A stretch of DNA of 64,000 nt from NCBI GenBank assembly GCA_965262605.1, contig CBDHFN010000003.1, positions 1,116,001 through 1,180,000 of the forward strand. The letters are read 5' to 3'. The translations under genes were made by a program, and so were the position numbers. Every line of letters begins with the position of its first letter. Positions within the stretch are counted from its first letter, which is position 1. This document shows positions 27,824 to 36,559 of the stretch, in pieces. Below the pieces are notes generated by a model that worked only from the letters and a program-made list of their open reading frames with translations, did not search any database and was not told the DNA's origin. The DNA comes from CBDHFN01 sp965262605 (lineage in GTDB: Bacteria > Pseudomonadota > Alphaproteobacteria > JASGCL01).

Positions 27824-28716
27824 CAAATGATAATTATCATCTTGATAATATTAAAAAATTTGAAAGCAATCAAGCAAAATTAAATTTTTTAAAGGATGTT
27901 GCGCTTGGCGAATCGGGGGTTTTCAATAAATTTGGCAATCATTTTAATATTATAAAATTTGATGAATTTAAATGTAATTTAAAAGAAGTTTTTATCAATG
28001 AATTGATAGAGACAAATTTGGTTAATGCCACAAATTTAGCCAAAATTAATTTTGATTTGGGCAAATTACACCAAATAATCGCCCAAAATGATCAAATTTT
28101 TGACCCTTCGGGCAGAAATAATTTTATGTCCCAAATTTTTCAATTGACAAAAATCAAAAATGCTTATGCTGATTTTGTTAAAACCACGATTGCGCCGTTA
28201 ATTGGTGAATTTTTTTATTTTCAAGACCAGCCAACTATCCGCGTTAATTTTCCATTTCCGGCAAATTATAATAAACGGGCAAATTACCACATTGATTTAA
28301 TGTTAGGGCATTTGCCAATTATTTATAATTTTTGGTGGTCGTTAAATAATGTTTATGGTTCAAATAGCCTCTCAGTTGCCGATTATGATTTTTCCATTAA
28401 TTTATTGAAAAAATATGATTGGAATTTTGCTAAATTAGTTTATGACATTGAATTTAATGACGATTTATATAATGAAATTCGCCACCATAGCATTGATTTA
28501 AAGCTTAATTTTGGTGATATTGCTGTATTTAGTCCATTATGTTTGCATGCAACCCAATATAATACAACTGATACGACAAGGGTAAGTTTTGATTGCCGAT
28601 TTATTTTAAAATCAAAATATGAACAATTAAATTTAACATATAAAGGGCTTGGTAATAAACAAATGCCGATGCAGCCCGGATATTATTACAATTTAAATCC
28701 GATATATACGCCTTAG
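27820..28716 (+). CDS. Putative Fe(II)/2-oxoglutarate-type oxygenase, StrG-like
   Basis: A 298-residue protein that I cannot place with confidence. The middle has HIDLMLGHLP (an H-x-D pair at about residues 157-159), and near the C-terminus GDIAVFSPLCLHATQYNTTDTTRVSFDCRFI gives a distal histidine followed by an arginine about 12 residues later. This H-x-D ... H ... R order is the iron and 2-oxoglutarate binding pattern of the cupin-type oxygenases and recalls StrG-like enzymes of aminoglycoside pathways. It begins in a 4 bp overlap with the radical SAM gene. The chemistry is inferred from these residues alone. Confidence 0.6.
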   Translation: MTNDNYHLDNIKKFESNQAKLNFLKDVALGESGVFNKFGNHFNIIKFDEFKCNLKEVFINELIETNLVNATNLAKINFDLGKLHQIIAQNDQIFDPSGRNNFMSQIFQLTKIKNAYADFVKTTIAPLIGEFFYFQDQPTIRVNFPFPANYNKRANYHIDLMLGHLPIIYNFWWSLNNVYGSNSLSVADYDFSINLLKKYDWNFAKLVYDIEFNDDLYNEIRHHSIDLKLNFGDIAVFSPLCLHATQYNTTDTTRVSFDCRFILKSKYEQLNLTYKGLGNKQMPMQPGYYYNLNPIYTP

Positions 28717-28842
28717 ATTTTGGGGGTTTTTATTATAATTTTAAAAAAATCAGGGAATCATGAAGTTTTTCATAAAAACAATTTGAATTTGCAAAAAAAT
28801 TCTGATAAAGTTGATGTTATTATTGGAAATTAGGAAAAAATT

Positions 28843-29313
28843 ATGCAAAAATATCCGGTTACCCGCCGTGGTTATGAAGCCATGTTGGCTGAAATGAAAC
28901 AACTTAAATCGCACGACAGACCCGCGGTAATACAAGCGATTGCAACCGCGCGCGAACATGGCGATTTGTCAGAAAATGCCGAATATTCTGCGGCACGGGA
29001 AAAGCAAAGCTTTATTGAAGGGCGAATCGCCGAATTAGAAGATAAAATAAGCCGTGCCGAGATAGTTGACCCAGAAAAATTATCGGGAAATACCGTGCAA
29101 TTTGGCGCGACCTTAAAATTAGCCGACCAAGACGACAAAGAGGTAATATATCAATTAGTTGGCGAAATTGAAGCCGATATTAGCAAAGGTAGATTATCGG
29201 TATCTTCACCGCTTGGACGGGCATTATTGGGCAAGAAAAAAGGGGCAAATTTCACTTTTTCAACACCCGGTGGCGCGAAAGATTACGAAATTTTAGAAAT
29301 ATCATATAAATAA
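28843..29313 (+). CDS. greA: Transcription elongation factor GreA
   Basis: A 156-residue protein with the GreA layout: an N-terminal antiparallel coiled coil (residues about 1-75) whose tip carries the acidic pair in GDLSENAEYSAAREKQ, then a C-terminal FKBP-like domain ending SPLGRALLGKKKG and ISYK. It enters the secondary channel of RNA polymerase and triggers cleavage of backtracked RNA. TTAGGAAAAAATT precedes the ATG. Confidence 0.96.
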   Translation: MQKYPVTRRGYEAMLAEMKQLKSHDRPAVIQAIATAREHGDLSENAEYSAAREKQSFIEGRIAELEDKISRAEIVDPEKLSGNTVQFGATLKLADQDDKEVIYQLVGEIEADISKGRLSVSSPLGRALLGKKKGANFTFSTPGGAKDYEILEISYK

Positions 29314-29333
29314 TTAAAAAACTAAGGAATATA

Positions 29334-31646
29334 ATGGCGAACACAAAATTTGGAATCGGGCAATCACTTACCCCAGTTGAAAATACCAATTTAGTGCAAG
29401 GCAAGGGAATTTATACCGAAGATTTTAACTGCCCAAATGCCTTACATTTATTTGTTTTTCGGGCGAATATTGCCCATGGTATCATTAAAAAATGTGATGT
29501 TTCAATGGCGGAGCAAGCCGATGGCGTGCGCTTAATTATCACGCCAGAATTGCTTAAATCCCATAAAATCAAGGATATTCCTTGCGAAACGCCCGTAAGA
29601 AATATTGATGATTCCCAGCATATTATGATTCATCACCCGATTTTAGCGAAAAATTTCATCAAACATACGGGCGAAGCCATCGTTGGCATTATTGCCGATT
29701 CGCTCAATCAAGCGCGCGATGCCGCTGAATTAATCGTCTTAGAAGTTGACGAACTGCCCGCGCTTGCGACAATTTATCAAGCCATCGCCAAAGATGCGCC
29801 GTCAATTTGGCAAGAATGCCCTGATAATATTAATTTTACTTGGGGGCGTGGTAATGGCGCAAGCACTGATGCGGCGATAAATTCCGCCGATAAAGTTTTG
29901 GAATTCGCAATTGTTAATAACCGAGTTTCGGCAAATCCCATGGAAAATCGCAATTGTCTTGCTTTTTTTGACGAAGATAATAAGCTTACCCTGCATGTGC
30001 CATCGCAAGGCGTGCACCGATTACACCGAAGCATCGCCGAATTAATGCACCTAAATATTCAAGAATTTCGCGTGATAACGGGTGATGTTGGTGGTGGCTT
30101 TGGTATGAAAATTTTTGTTTATGGCGAATATATTTTAGCCTTATTGGCAAGCAAATTATTAAATAAACCGATAAGATGGGTAGCGACAAGGGGCGAATCC
30201 CATTTATCTGATGCCCATGGGCGCGATCATTTAACAAAAATTAAAGTTGCGCTTGATAAAAACAAGCAAATTATTGCCATGCGCGCCGATACTTACGCGA
30301 ATATGGGCGCGTATTTAAGCACTTTTGCGCCGTATATTCCCACAGATTGCGGTTCGTTAATGTTGGGCTTATTATATGATATTCCCAATATTTACGCCCA
30401 AGTGCAAGGCGTTTTTACTAATTCCGTGCCTGTTGATGCTTATCGCGGTGCCGGTCGCCCCGAGGCTTGCTACGCCACTGACAGGGCAATGGAATTAACT
30501 GCCCGCGCCATTGGCGAAGACCCCATTAAATTTCGCTTGCGCCATTTGATTAAGGGCGATAAAATCCCCATGACTAATCCGATGCGCAATTATTATGATT
30601 CGGGAAATTTCCCTGAAACTTATCAAAAAGGCTTAGATTTAGCGGATATTGCTAATTTTGAAACCCGCAAACAAGCATCGCTTAAAAATAATAAATACCG
30701 CGGAATTGGCGTTTGTTATTATTCGGAATCTTGCGGGGCGGGTGGGGGCGAATCGGCGAAAATTGTGCCGCAACAAGATGGTTCGGTGCATTTAATGATT
30801 GGTTCGCAAAATAATGGGCAAGGGCATAACACGACTTTTACGCAAATTATCAGCACGCTTTTGCAAATCCCTAATGATAAAATTTTGATTATTCAAGGCG
30901 ATACAAATTCGGTTGCAACAGGTAATGGCACGGGGGGGTCGCGCATGTCTTCCGAAGCGGGTTCGGCAACGAAGAAAGCATCAGAAGATTTAATTACAAA
31001 TGCTAAAAAATTTATGGGTAATGAACTTAATATTAATGATATTGACATTAATTACCAAGATGGTATTTTTACCGCGCCTGCAACAAATATTTCATGGGAT
31101 TTAGGCGAATTAACCCAAAAAGCCATGGATAAAAATATCACGATTCAAGGCGAAGGGCAATTTAAAGGCATAAGCAAAACTTTCCCCAATGGCATTCATA
31201 TTTGCGAAGTTGAAGTTGATAAAGACACGGGCGAAATTGCGGTTATTTCCTATATAATTCACGATGATTTTGGCAATGTGATTAACCCCATCACGCTTGA
31301 AGCCCAAGTGCATGGCGGTGTCGCCCAAGGCTTAGGGCAAGCTTTAATGGAACAAATTATTTATGATGAAAATGGGCAATTATTGACGGCTTCGTTCATG
31401 GATTACGCGATTCCCCGCGCCGACCAAATGCCGCAAATGACATTTCATTATACCACGAAATATCCCACGAAAAATAATATTTTAGGCGTCAAAGGTGCAG
31501 GCGAAGCAGGGGCGATTGCTGCGCCATCGGCGATTGTGAATGCCGTTGAAAATGCAATTTTTGCCGATAAGAAATTTGATAATTTGCCAGTATTGCAAAT
31601 GCCATTAACCAGTGAATCTGTCTGGCGCGCAATGAAGTTTGGTTGA
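29334..31646 (+). CDS. Xanthine dehydrogenase family molybdopterin-binding subunit
   Basis: A 770-residue large subunit of the xanthine oxidase/CO dehydrogenase family. Cofactor motifs are clear: GDVGGGFGMK, the active-site loop VDAYRGAGRPEA, QNNGQGHNT, and the catalytic glutamate region VKGAGEAGAIAAPSAI. The AYRGAGR loop is of form II rather than the CSFR loop of true CO dehydrogenase, so the substrate is more likely an aldehyde or heterocycle. The 2Fe-2S and FAD subunits that normally complete the enzyme are not adjacent; cysQ follows 6 bases later and greA precedes. It has its own AAGGAATATA ribosome-binding site. Confidence 0.9.
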   Translation: MANTKFGIGQSLTPVENTNLVQGKGIYTEDFNCPNALHLFVFRANIAHGIIKKCDVSMAEQADGVRLIITPELLKSHKIKDIPCETPVRNIDDSQHIMIHHPILAKNFIKHTGEAIVGIIADSLNQARDAAELIVLEVDELPALATIYQAIAKDAPSIWQECPDNINFTWGRGNGASTDAAINSADKVLEFAIVNNRVSANPMENRNCLAFFDEDNKLTLHVPSQGVHRLHRSIAELMHLNIQEFRVITGDVGGGFGMKIFVYGEYILALLASKLLNKPIRWVATRGESHLSDAHGRDHLTKIKVALDKNKQIIAMRADTYANMGAYLSTFAPYIPTDCGSLMLGLLYDIPNIYAQVQGVFTNSVPVDAYRGAGRPEACYATDRAMELTARAIGEDPIKFRLRHLIKGDKIPMTNPMRNYYDSGNFPETYQKGLDLADIANFETRKQASLKNNKYRGIGVCYYSESCGAGGGESAKIVPQQDGSVHLMIGSQNNGQGHNTTFTQIISTLLQIPNDKILIIQGDTNSVATGNGTGGSRMSSEAGSATKKASEDLITNAKKFMGNELNINDIDINYQDGIFTAPATNISWDLGELTQKAMDKNITIQGEGQFKGISKTFPNGIHICEVEVDKDTGEIAVISYIIHDDFGNVINPITLEAQVHGGVAQGLGQALMEQIIYDENGQLLTASFMDYAIPRADQMPQMTFHYTTKYPTKNNILGVKGAGEAGAIAAPSAIVNAVENAIFADKKFDNLPVLQMPLTSESVWRAMKFG

Positions 31647-31652
31647 TTGCAA

Positions 31653-32447
31653 ATGAGCTTGCCATTTAATCATAGCCTTGCCATTGCTTTAAGACCCGTA
31701 TTAAGAGAGGCAAGCAAAGCCATAATGAATCATTATCAAGCGGCAAAAATTTGGTATGAAACTAAACCAGACGGCAGTTTAATTACCAAGGCGGATACTG
31801 ATTCCAATGAAATTTTAATTAATCGCATCAGCGGCTTATTCCCCGATATTCCGATAGTAAGCGAAGAGAATTTTCAACCTAAAAAATACCCGCTTAGCAA
31901 AGAAAAAGCGCAAAACGGCTATTTTTTAATTGACCCCTTAGATGGCACGCAAGGTTTTTTGCAAAAAAATGGACAATTTGCGATAAATATTGCGCTAATA
32001 TATCAAAATACCCCTGTTTTTGGCTATATTTGGTCGCCAACTTCGGATAAAGGCTATTTCGGTGCCAAGGATTTTGGCGCATATATCGCCGATGGTGCGT
32101 TTTATACGAATTTAATTACCCCAAAGAAAAATCATTTTGGACCCTGTAATTTAATCATTTCATCGCATGAAAATAATATTGAGCGCATAAAATTATTGGT
32201 TAAAACCAAGGAAAAACGGGAAATTTCTAAAATTACCCAATATAGCAGTTCCTTAAAATTCGGCATGTTATGCGAAGGAATCGCCGATATTTACCCTAGA
32301 ATGCAAGGTTGTTCGGAATGGGATATTGCGGCGGGACATGCGATTATTTTAGGCGCATTGGGCAAAATGACTAATTTAATTGACGATTCGCCCATTATTT
32401 ATGGACGCCCAGATGCACGGGTAAGCCCGTTTATTTGTGTTATTTAG
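31653..32447 (+). CDS. cysQ: 3'(2'),5'-bisphosphate nucleotidase CysQ
   Basis: An inositol-monophosphatase-fold enzyme of 264 residues that removes the 3'-phosphate from PAP, a by-product of sulfate assimilation. The metal-binding motifs are TKADTDSNEIL, VSEEN, DPLDGTQGFLQ and, at the C-terminus, GCSEWDIAAGHAI. The ATG at 31653 is preferred over the TTG two codons upstream. It starts 6 bases after the molybdopterin subunit gene and may be translated with it. Confidence 0.9.
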   Translation: MSLPFNHSLAIALRPVLREASKAIMNHYQAAKIWYETKPDGSLITKADTDSNEILINRISGLFPDIPIVSEENFQPKKYPLSKEKAQNGYFLIDPLDGTQGFLQKNGQFAINIALIYQNTPVFGYIWSPTSDKGYFGAKDFGAYIADGAFYTNLITPKKNHFGPCNLIISSHENNIERIKLLVKTKEKREISKITQYSSSLKFGMLCEGIADIYPRMQGCSEWDIAAGHAIILGALGKMTNLIDDSPIIYGRPDARVSPFICVI

Positions 32448-32496
32448 CGATTTAATAACCAAATTTAAAATACCGCAAATGGGGGTAAATGATGAT

Positions 32497-33276
32497 TTAT
32501 TGCGCCGTCCAACCACCATCAACGGGCAATGAAATTCCCGTGATGCTGGAACTTGCAACCCCTAAAAAAACTAATATCGCATTACCGATATGTTCAGAAG
32601 GAATCGCGCGTTTATTTGGTTGTTTTTGCAAAAACATTTCTTCCAGCGCATCCGCAACCGAAATAGATTTTTCCCGTGCGCGGTCATTAATTTGCTTTTC
32701 CACCAACGGAGTCATAACCACGCCCGGACAAATCGCATTGCAAGTAATATTTTGCTTGGCATTTTCCAAAGCCGTTGCCTTGGTCAAGCCGATAATGCCG
32801 TGTTTGGCGGCAATATAAGCCGATTTATCAGGCGAAGCAACTAACCCATGCACCGAAGCCACATTAATAATCCGTCCAAAATTATTTTTTTGCATTGATG
32901 GCAAAATCGCTTTTGTCGCATGAAAAGCTGCCGATAAATTTATCGCAATCACCCAATCCCATTTATTTTCTGGAAATTCTTCAATGCGGTTAACATGTTG
33001 CACGCCCGCATTATTGATTAAAATATCAATTTTACCGAATTTAGCTAAGGAACTTGCAACCATATCTTGAATTTCATGCGGTTTTGTCATGTCGGCACCG
33101 TGATAAATCGCTTTGATTTTATATTGTTTTTCAAGTGATTGGCGAATTTTCTCAATTTCTTCGCTGTTGCCTAAGCCATTTAAAACTAAATTTACGCCGT
33201 GCGAAGCCAAAACTTGCGCCATGGCTAAACCAATACCGCTTGTTGAACCTGTAATTATTGCATTTTGATTTTTCAT
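32497..33276 (-). CDS. bdhA: 3-hydroxybutyrate dehydrogenase
   Basis: A 259-residue short-chain dehydrogenase that interconverts 3-hydroxybutyrate and acetoacetate with NAD, in polyhydroxybutyrate turnover. The cofactor loop is TGSTSGIG, NNAG lies at residues 88-91, and the catalytic set is Ser141, Tyr154 and Lys158 (SAYIAAK). NNAGVQHVNRIEEFPENKWD and the long PNKRAIPSEHIGNAILVFLG tail match D-3-hydroxybutyrate dehydrogenases rather than generic members. It is monocistronic with a strong promoter upstream. Confidence 0.9.
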   Translation of the reverse strand: MKNQNAIITGSTSGIGLAMAQVLASHGVNLVLNGLGNSEEIEKIRQSLEKQYKIKAIYHGADMTKPHEIQDMVASSLAKFGKIDILINNAGVQHVNRIEEFPENKWDWVIAINLSAAFHATKAILPSMQKNNFGRIINVASVHGLVASPDKSAYIAAKHGIIGLTKATALENAKQNITCNAICPGVVMTPLVEKQINDRAREKSISVADALEEMFLQKQPNKRAIPSEHIGNAILVFLGVASSSITGISLPVDGGWTAQ

Positions 33277-33302
33277 TATTATACCTTTGTTGTTATCTCG
33301 CT

Positions 33303-33331
33303 ATTATACAATACACCAAGATAAACTTCAA
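33303..33331 (-). promoter_or_regulatory. Sigma-70 promoter of bdhA
   Basis: On the minus strand TTGAAG (33326-33331), a 17 bp spacer and a perfect TATAAT (33303-33308). Predicted start near 33296, about 20 nt before the ATG. Confidence 0.7.
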
Positions 33332-33424
33332 GCGGTTTGAATCATGGTATAGAATAAAAAAAAATTATGCAATCGCCCCTAATTAAAGCTTGATTATAAT
33401 AAGAATCTGATTAAAATGTTAATT

Positions 33425-33739
33425 ATGGCGATGGAACAAAATAAATTTTCAACAAATTCGCAAGTATTGGAACGCACCAAACTTGATAAACCGCCTTTAT
33501 ACCAAGTTTTTTTACTTAATGACGATTATACACCCATGGATTTTGTTGTGGAGGTATTAATTAGCGTATTTTTCAAAACACCCGAAGAAGCAACGAAAAT
33601 CATGCTTAATGTCCATGTAAGTGGCAAGGGATTATGCGGTAAATTCCCCAAAGAAATTGCGCAAATTAAGGTGAATCAAGTAATGTCAAGCGCACGGCAG
33701 AATCAGCATCCCTTGCAATGTATTTATGAAAAGGAATAA
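33425..33739 (+). CDS. clpS: ATP-dependent Clp protease adaptor ClpS
   Basis: A ClpS adaptor of about 104 residues that binds N-degron substrates and hands them to ClpA. The core reads PLYQVFLLNDDYTPMDFVVEVLISVFF, with the N-D-D/Y motif of the N-end-rule pocket, followed by the MLNVHVSGKGLCG loop and the C-terminal beta strand. In-frame ATGs occur at 33416, 33425 and 33431; I use the middle one, but the N-terminal tail is unfixed. clpA is not in the window; a gene of unknown function follows two bases after the stop. Confidence 0.92.
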   Translation: MAMEQNKFSTNSQVLERTKLDKPPLYQVFLLNDDYTPMDFVVEVLISVFFKTPEEATKIMLNVHVSGKGLCGKFPKEIAQIKVNQVMSSARQNQHPLQCIYEKE

Positions 33740-33740
33740 C

Positions 33741-34484
33741 ATGAGCGAAAAACCAAGAAAAATGATGACAAGAGCGCAAATTCATAAGCGCAATGCCCCG
33801 CAACAAAACCATGGTAATTCAAATGAAATATTGCAACAATTGCAAAAGATTTTTGGACAAAATTCAGGGCAGGGCGCAACGAATAATTCTTTGCCAAGCC
33901 CAATGCCCAAAACGATGTTGGGGCATAATAACCCCCCCGAAGATTATAATTCGGATTTGCCCGAAACTATCAGCAATCTTTCGGTTTCATATGAATCGCG
34001 TGAAGATAGGCTTATGCTAAGGGCGGGCACAACGCAATATCGCGAATTTCGTTATTGGATTACTTATCGTTTATATCGGTTGTTATTGGGTTTATTTAAT
34101 CAAATTGAAGATGCGGGGCTTGACCCCAATATTCCCGAAGTATCCAAGCAAGCTGTGCGCGAATTTCAACGCGAAAGAAACCTGCAAGGCACGAATTTTA
34201 ACGAAGAAATTGCCAAAGACCGCCCATATCTGCCGATTTTTGGCGAAAACCCGCTGTTAATTGATAAAATTGAAGCAAAAGTTAGCAAAAAAATCATTCA
34301 ATTTGTCTTTACCAGTGATAAGCAAGTTACTTCGTTACCTTTGCCACGCGAAACGGCGATTGCCCTTCGCCATATGATGAATCAAGCGGCAAGTCGCGCC
34401 GAATGGGATAATCAACCAATATATCAAAAATCTTCCAAAGATGAACCAGATAATACCAAACCAACCCCCGTGATATTAAATTAA
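33741..34484 (+). CDS. Conserved protein of unknown function
   Basis: A 247-residue soluble protein that I do not recognise as a named family. The first 65 residues are polar and low in complexity, ending in a GHNNPPED motif found in otherwise unrelated alphaproteobacterial and phage proteins. The rest is helical, starting LRAGTTQYREFRYWITYRLYRLLLGLF and including an AVREFQRERN helix. No membrane helix or catalytic motif is seen. It follows clpS by one base and precedes the TPR methyltransferase by one, so the three are probably co-transcribed. Confidence 0.65.
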   Translation: MSEKPRKMMTRAQIHKRNAPQQNHGNSNEILQQLQKIFGQNSGQGATNNSLPSPMPKTMLGHNNPPEDYNSDLPETISNLSVSYESREDRLMLRAGTTQYREFRYWITYRLYRLLLGLFNQIEDAGLDPNIPEVSKQAVREFQRERNLQGTNFNEEIAKDRPYLPIFGENPLLIDKIEAKVSKKIIQFVFTSDKQVTSLPLPRETAIALRHMMNQAASRAEWDNQPIYQKSSKDEPDNTKPTPVILN

Positions 34485-34485
34485 C

Positions 34486-35622
34486 ATGAACCAAAAATCA
34501 TTAGACGAATATTTAAGATTAGGGCAGATTTATTATGCCAAAGGGCATTATTTTGAAGCTTTAAACGAATTTGAAGGGGCATATCGCATCAACCCCGAAG
34601 ATTGCGAAATTTTGGAATGGCGCGGGGAAATTGCGATAAGGCTTGATGATTATGACACTGCTGCGCAAGTATTAACCATGGCGCGCGATAATTTTTCGGA
34701 AAAATTTAATGATTGGTCGCAATTGGGTTTGGCTTTATATGAGTGCAGGCGCGCAACCGAAGCGGTATCGGCACTTACCCGTGCGATTGAACGGGACACC
34801 AATGATATTATTGCCCATGCAAATTTAGGGCGGGCATTGTATGAAATGTTTTTGAGCGAAGATAAAGACGAAGCCATCACTATCGCCAAAAAATGGATGC
34901 GGCAATTTCCCGAAAATCCCGATGCTAAACATATGGGGGCGGCGATTGCGAACGAAGCATTACCTGATAGGGCGAATCCAGAATTTATTGGCGGGTTATT
35001 TGACGATTTTGCCGAAAATTTTGATTATAGCCTGTCGCAACTTGGCTATCAAGTGCCCAAGAAATTAATTAATCTTTTGCATCATCATATTAACCCAAAA
35101 TCTGAAGGCTTAAAAATTCTAGATTTAGGGTGCGGGACGGGGGCTTTGGGCGCAGAATTTGTTAAGCAATTTCCATTAAAGATTGATAAATTAATCGGCA
35201 TTGACTTGTCGTATAAAATGCTGAACAAAGCCGAAAATCATGGAATTTATACGCAATTAATCCGCACGGATATAGTTGATTATTTAAATATTGAAAATCA
35301 ATCATTTGATTTAATTTTGGCGGGCGATGTTTTATGTTATTTTGGCTTATTGGATAATATTATGCCTGCGATTAAATACGCCCTGAAACCTTCGGGATTA
35401 TTGGCTTTTTCTTTGGAATTATTGCCCCCAGCGGTTGGCATGTATCAATTACATGCTTCGGGACGATATAGGCATCAAGAAAATTATATTAATGCCTTGA
35501 TGATTGCCCATAATATGCCCCAAATTACCGAAGAAAAATGTATTTTGCGGTATGAATATCAACAACCAGTAAATGGTGTGGTGAAATTATGGCAAAAAAC
35601 ACAAATGGGGTTTAATGTCTGA
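34486..35622 (+). CDS. TPR-containing SAM-dependent methyltransferase
   Basis: A 378-residue protein. Residues about 5-150 hold four tetratricopeptide repeats; about 165-370 form a class I methyltransferase with motif I ILDLGCGTGALG, motif II ending LIGIDLS and a DLILAGDVLCYF acidic strand. The sequence NPEFIGGLFDDFAENFD before motif I is typical of the NNMT/UbiE-like predicted methyltransferases joined to TPRs in alphaproteobacteria. The substrate is unknown, presumably a protein bound by the TPR. It ends 8 bases inside the start of tyrC. Confidence 0.82.
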   Translation: MNQKSLDEYLRLGQIYYAKGHYFEALNEFEGAYRINPEDCEILEWRGEIAIRLDDYDTAAQVLTMARDNFSEKFNDWSQLGLALYECRRATEAVSALTRAIERDTNDIIAHANLGRALYEMFLSEDKDEAITIAKKWMRQFPENPDAKHMGAAIANEALPDRANPEFIGGLFDDFAENFDYSLSQLGYQVPKKLINLLHHHINPKSEGLKILDLGCGTGALGAEFVKQFPLKIDKLIGIDLSYKMLNKAENHGIYTQLIRTDIVDYLNIENQSFDLILAGDVLCYFGLLDNIMPAIKYALKPSGLLAFSLELLPPAVGMYQLHASGRYRHQENYINALMIAHNMPQITEEKCILRYEYQQPVNGVVKLWQKTQMGFNV

Positions 35623-36559
35623 TTTTCTTTTTGATAAAATTTGCTTGGTGGGGGTTGGTTTAATCGGCTCGTCCATTGGTCATGCAGTGCAAAAACATGG
35701 TGGTTTGGCGCGCGAAGTCATGGGATTGGAAATTAATCAAGATTTAGTTGGGCGCGCCTTAAAATCAGGGGCGGTTCATAAAGCGACTGATGATATTAAA
35801 ACAGCATTGGACGGGGCAAATTGCATTATCTTATGCGTGCCCGTTGGCGCGATAGCTAGCGTATTGCAACGGCTTGCCGATTTTATGTCGCCCGATATGA
35901 TTTTATCGGATGTTGGTTCGGTGAAAAAATCTGTCATGAAGGATATGCAGCAAATTGCCCCAAAATTTGTGCGCATAATTCCGTGTCATCCTTTGGCGGG
36001 CACGGAACATTCGGGTCCAGAATCGGGTTATGCAACTTTATTTGTGAACCGATATTGCATTATTACCCCGCCCGATAATGTTCATGAGAAATCTTTGGAC
36101 AAGATGAAATTATTTTGGCAATCCATGGGGGCGATTGTTGAAACCATGTCCGCCGACCATCACGATAAAGTATTGGCAATTACTTCGCATTTGCCGCATT
36201 TAATCGCATATACAATTGTTGGCACGGCATCAGAACTTGAAGATAGGCTTAAAAACGAAGGCTTAAAAGATGATTCGCAAATTCATAGCGGCGAAATTAT
36301 TAAATATTCCGCCACGGGCTTTCGTGATTTTACGCGTATAGCTGCTTCGGACCCGACAATGTGGCGTGATGTATTTTTAAATAATGGTCCCGCGGTGCTA
36401 GATTTTTTAGGAAGATTGCAGGAGGATTTGGCATTAATGTCAAGGGCAATTCGCGATAAAGATGGCGAAAAGCTTTTTAATTGGTTTACGAAAACGCGGG
36501 CGATTCGCCGTTCAATCACCGAAATGAAACAAGATTTTAAAGATGATGTTAAAAAATAA
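35615..36559 (+). CDS. tyrC: Prephenate/arogenate (cyclohexadienyl) dehydrogenase
   Basis: A 314-residue NAD(P)-dependent enzyme of tyrosine synthesis. GVGLIGSSIG is the cofactor loop, LSDVGSVK and IPCHPLAGTEHSG form the substrate pocket, and ITSHLPHLIAY is the helix with the catalytic histidine. It lacks a fused chorismate mutase or ACT domain, which fits the alphaproteobacterial monofunctional form. Its neighbour upstream overlaps by 8 bp, and the hydrolase downstream begins 17 bp inside its end. Confidence 0.9.
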   Translation: MSDFLFDKICLVGVGLIGSSIGHAVQKHGGLAREVMGLEINQDLVGRALKSGAVHKATDDIKTALDGANCIILCVPVGAIASVLQRLADFMSPDMILSDVGSVKKSVMKDMQQIAPKFVRIIPCHPLAGTEHSGPESGYATLFVNRYCIITPPDNVHEKSLDKMKLFWQSMGAIVETMSADHHDKVLAITSHLPHLIAYTIVGTASELEDRLKNEGLKDDSQIHSGEIIKYSATGFRDFTRIAASDPTMWRDVFLNNGPAVLDFLGRLQEDLALMSRAIRDKDGEKLFNWFTKTRAIRRSITEMKQDFKDDVKK

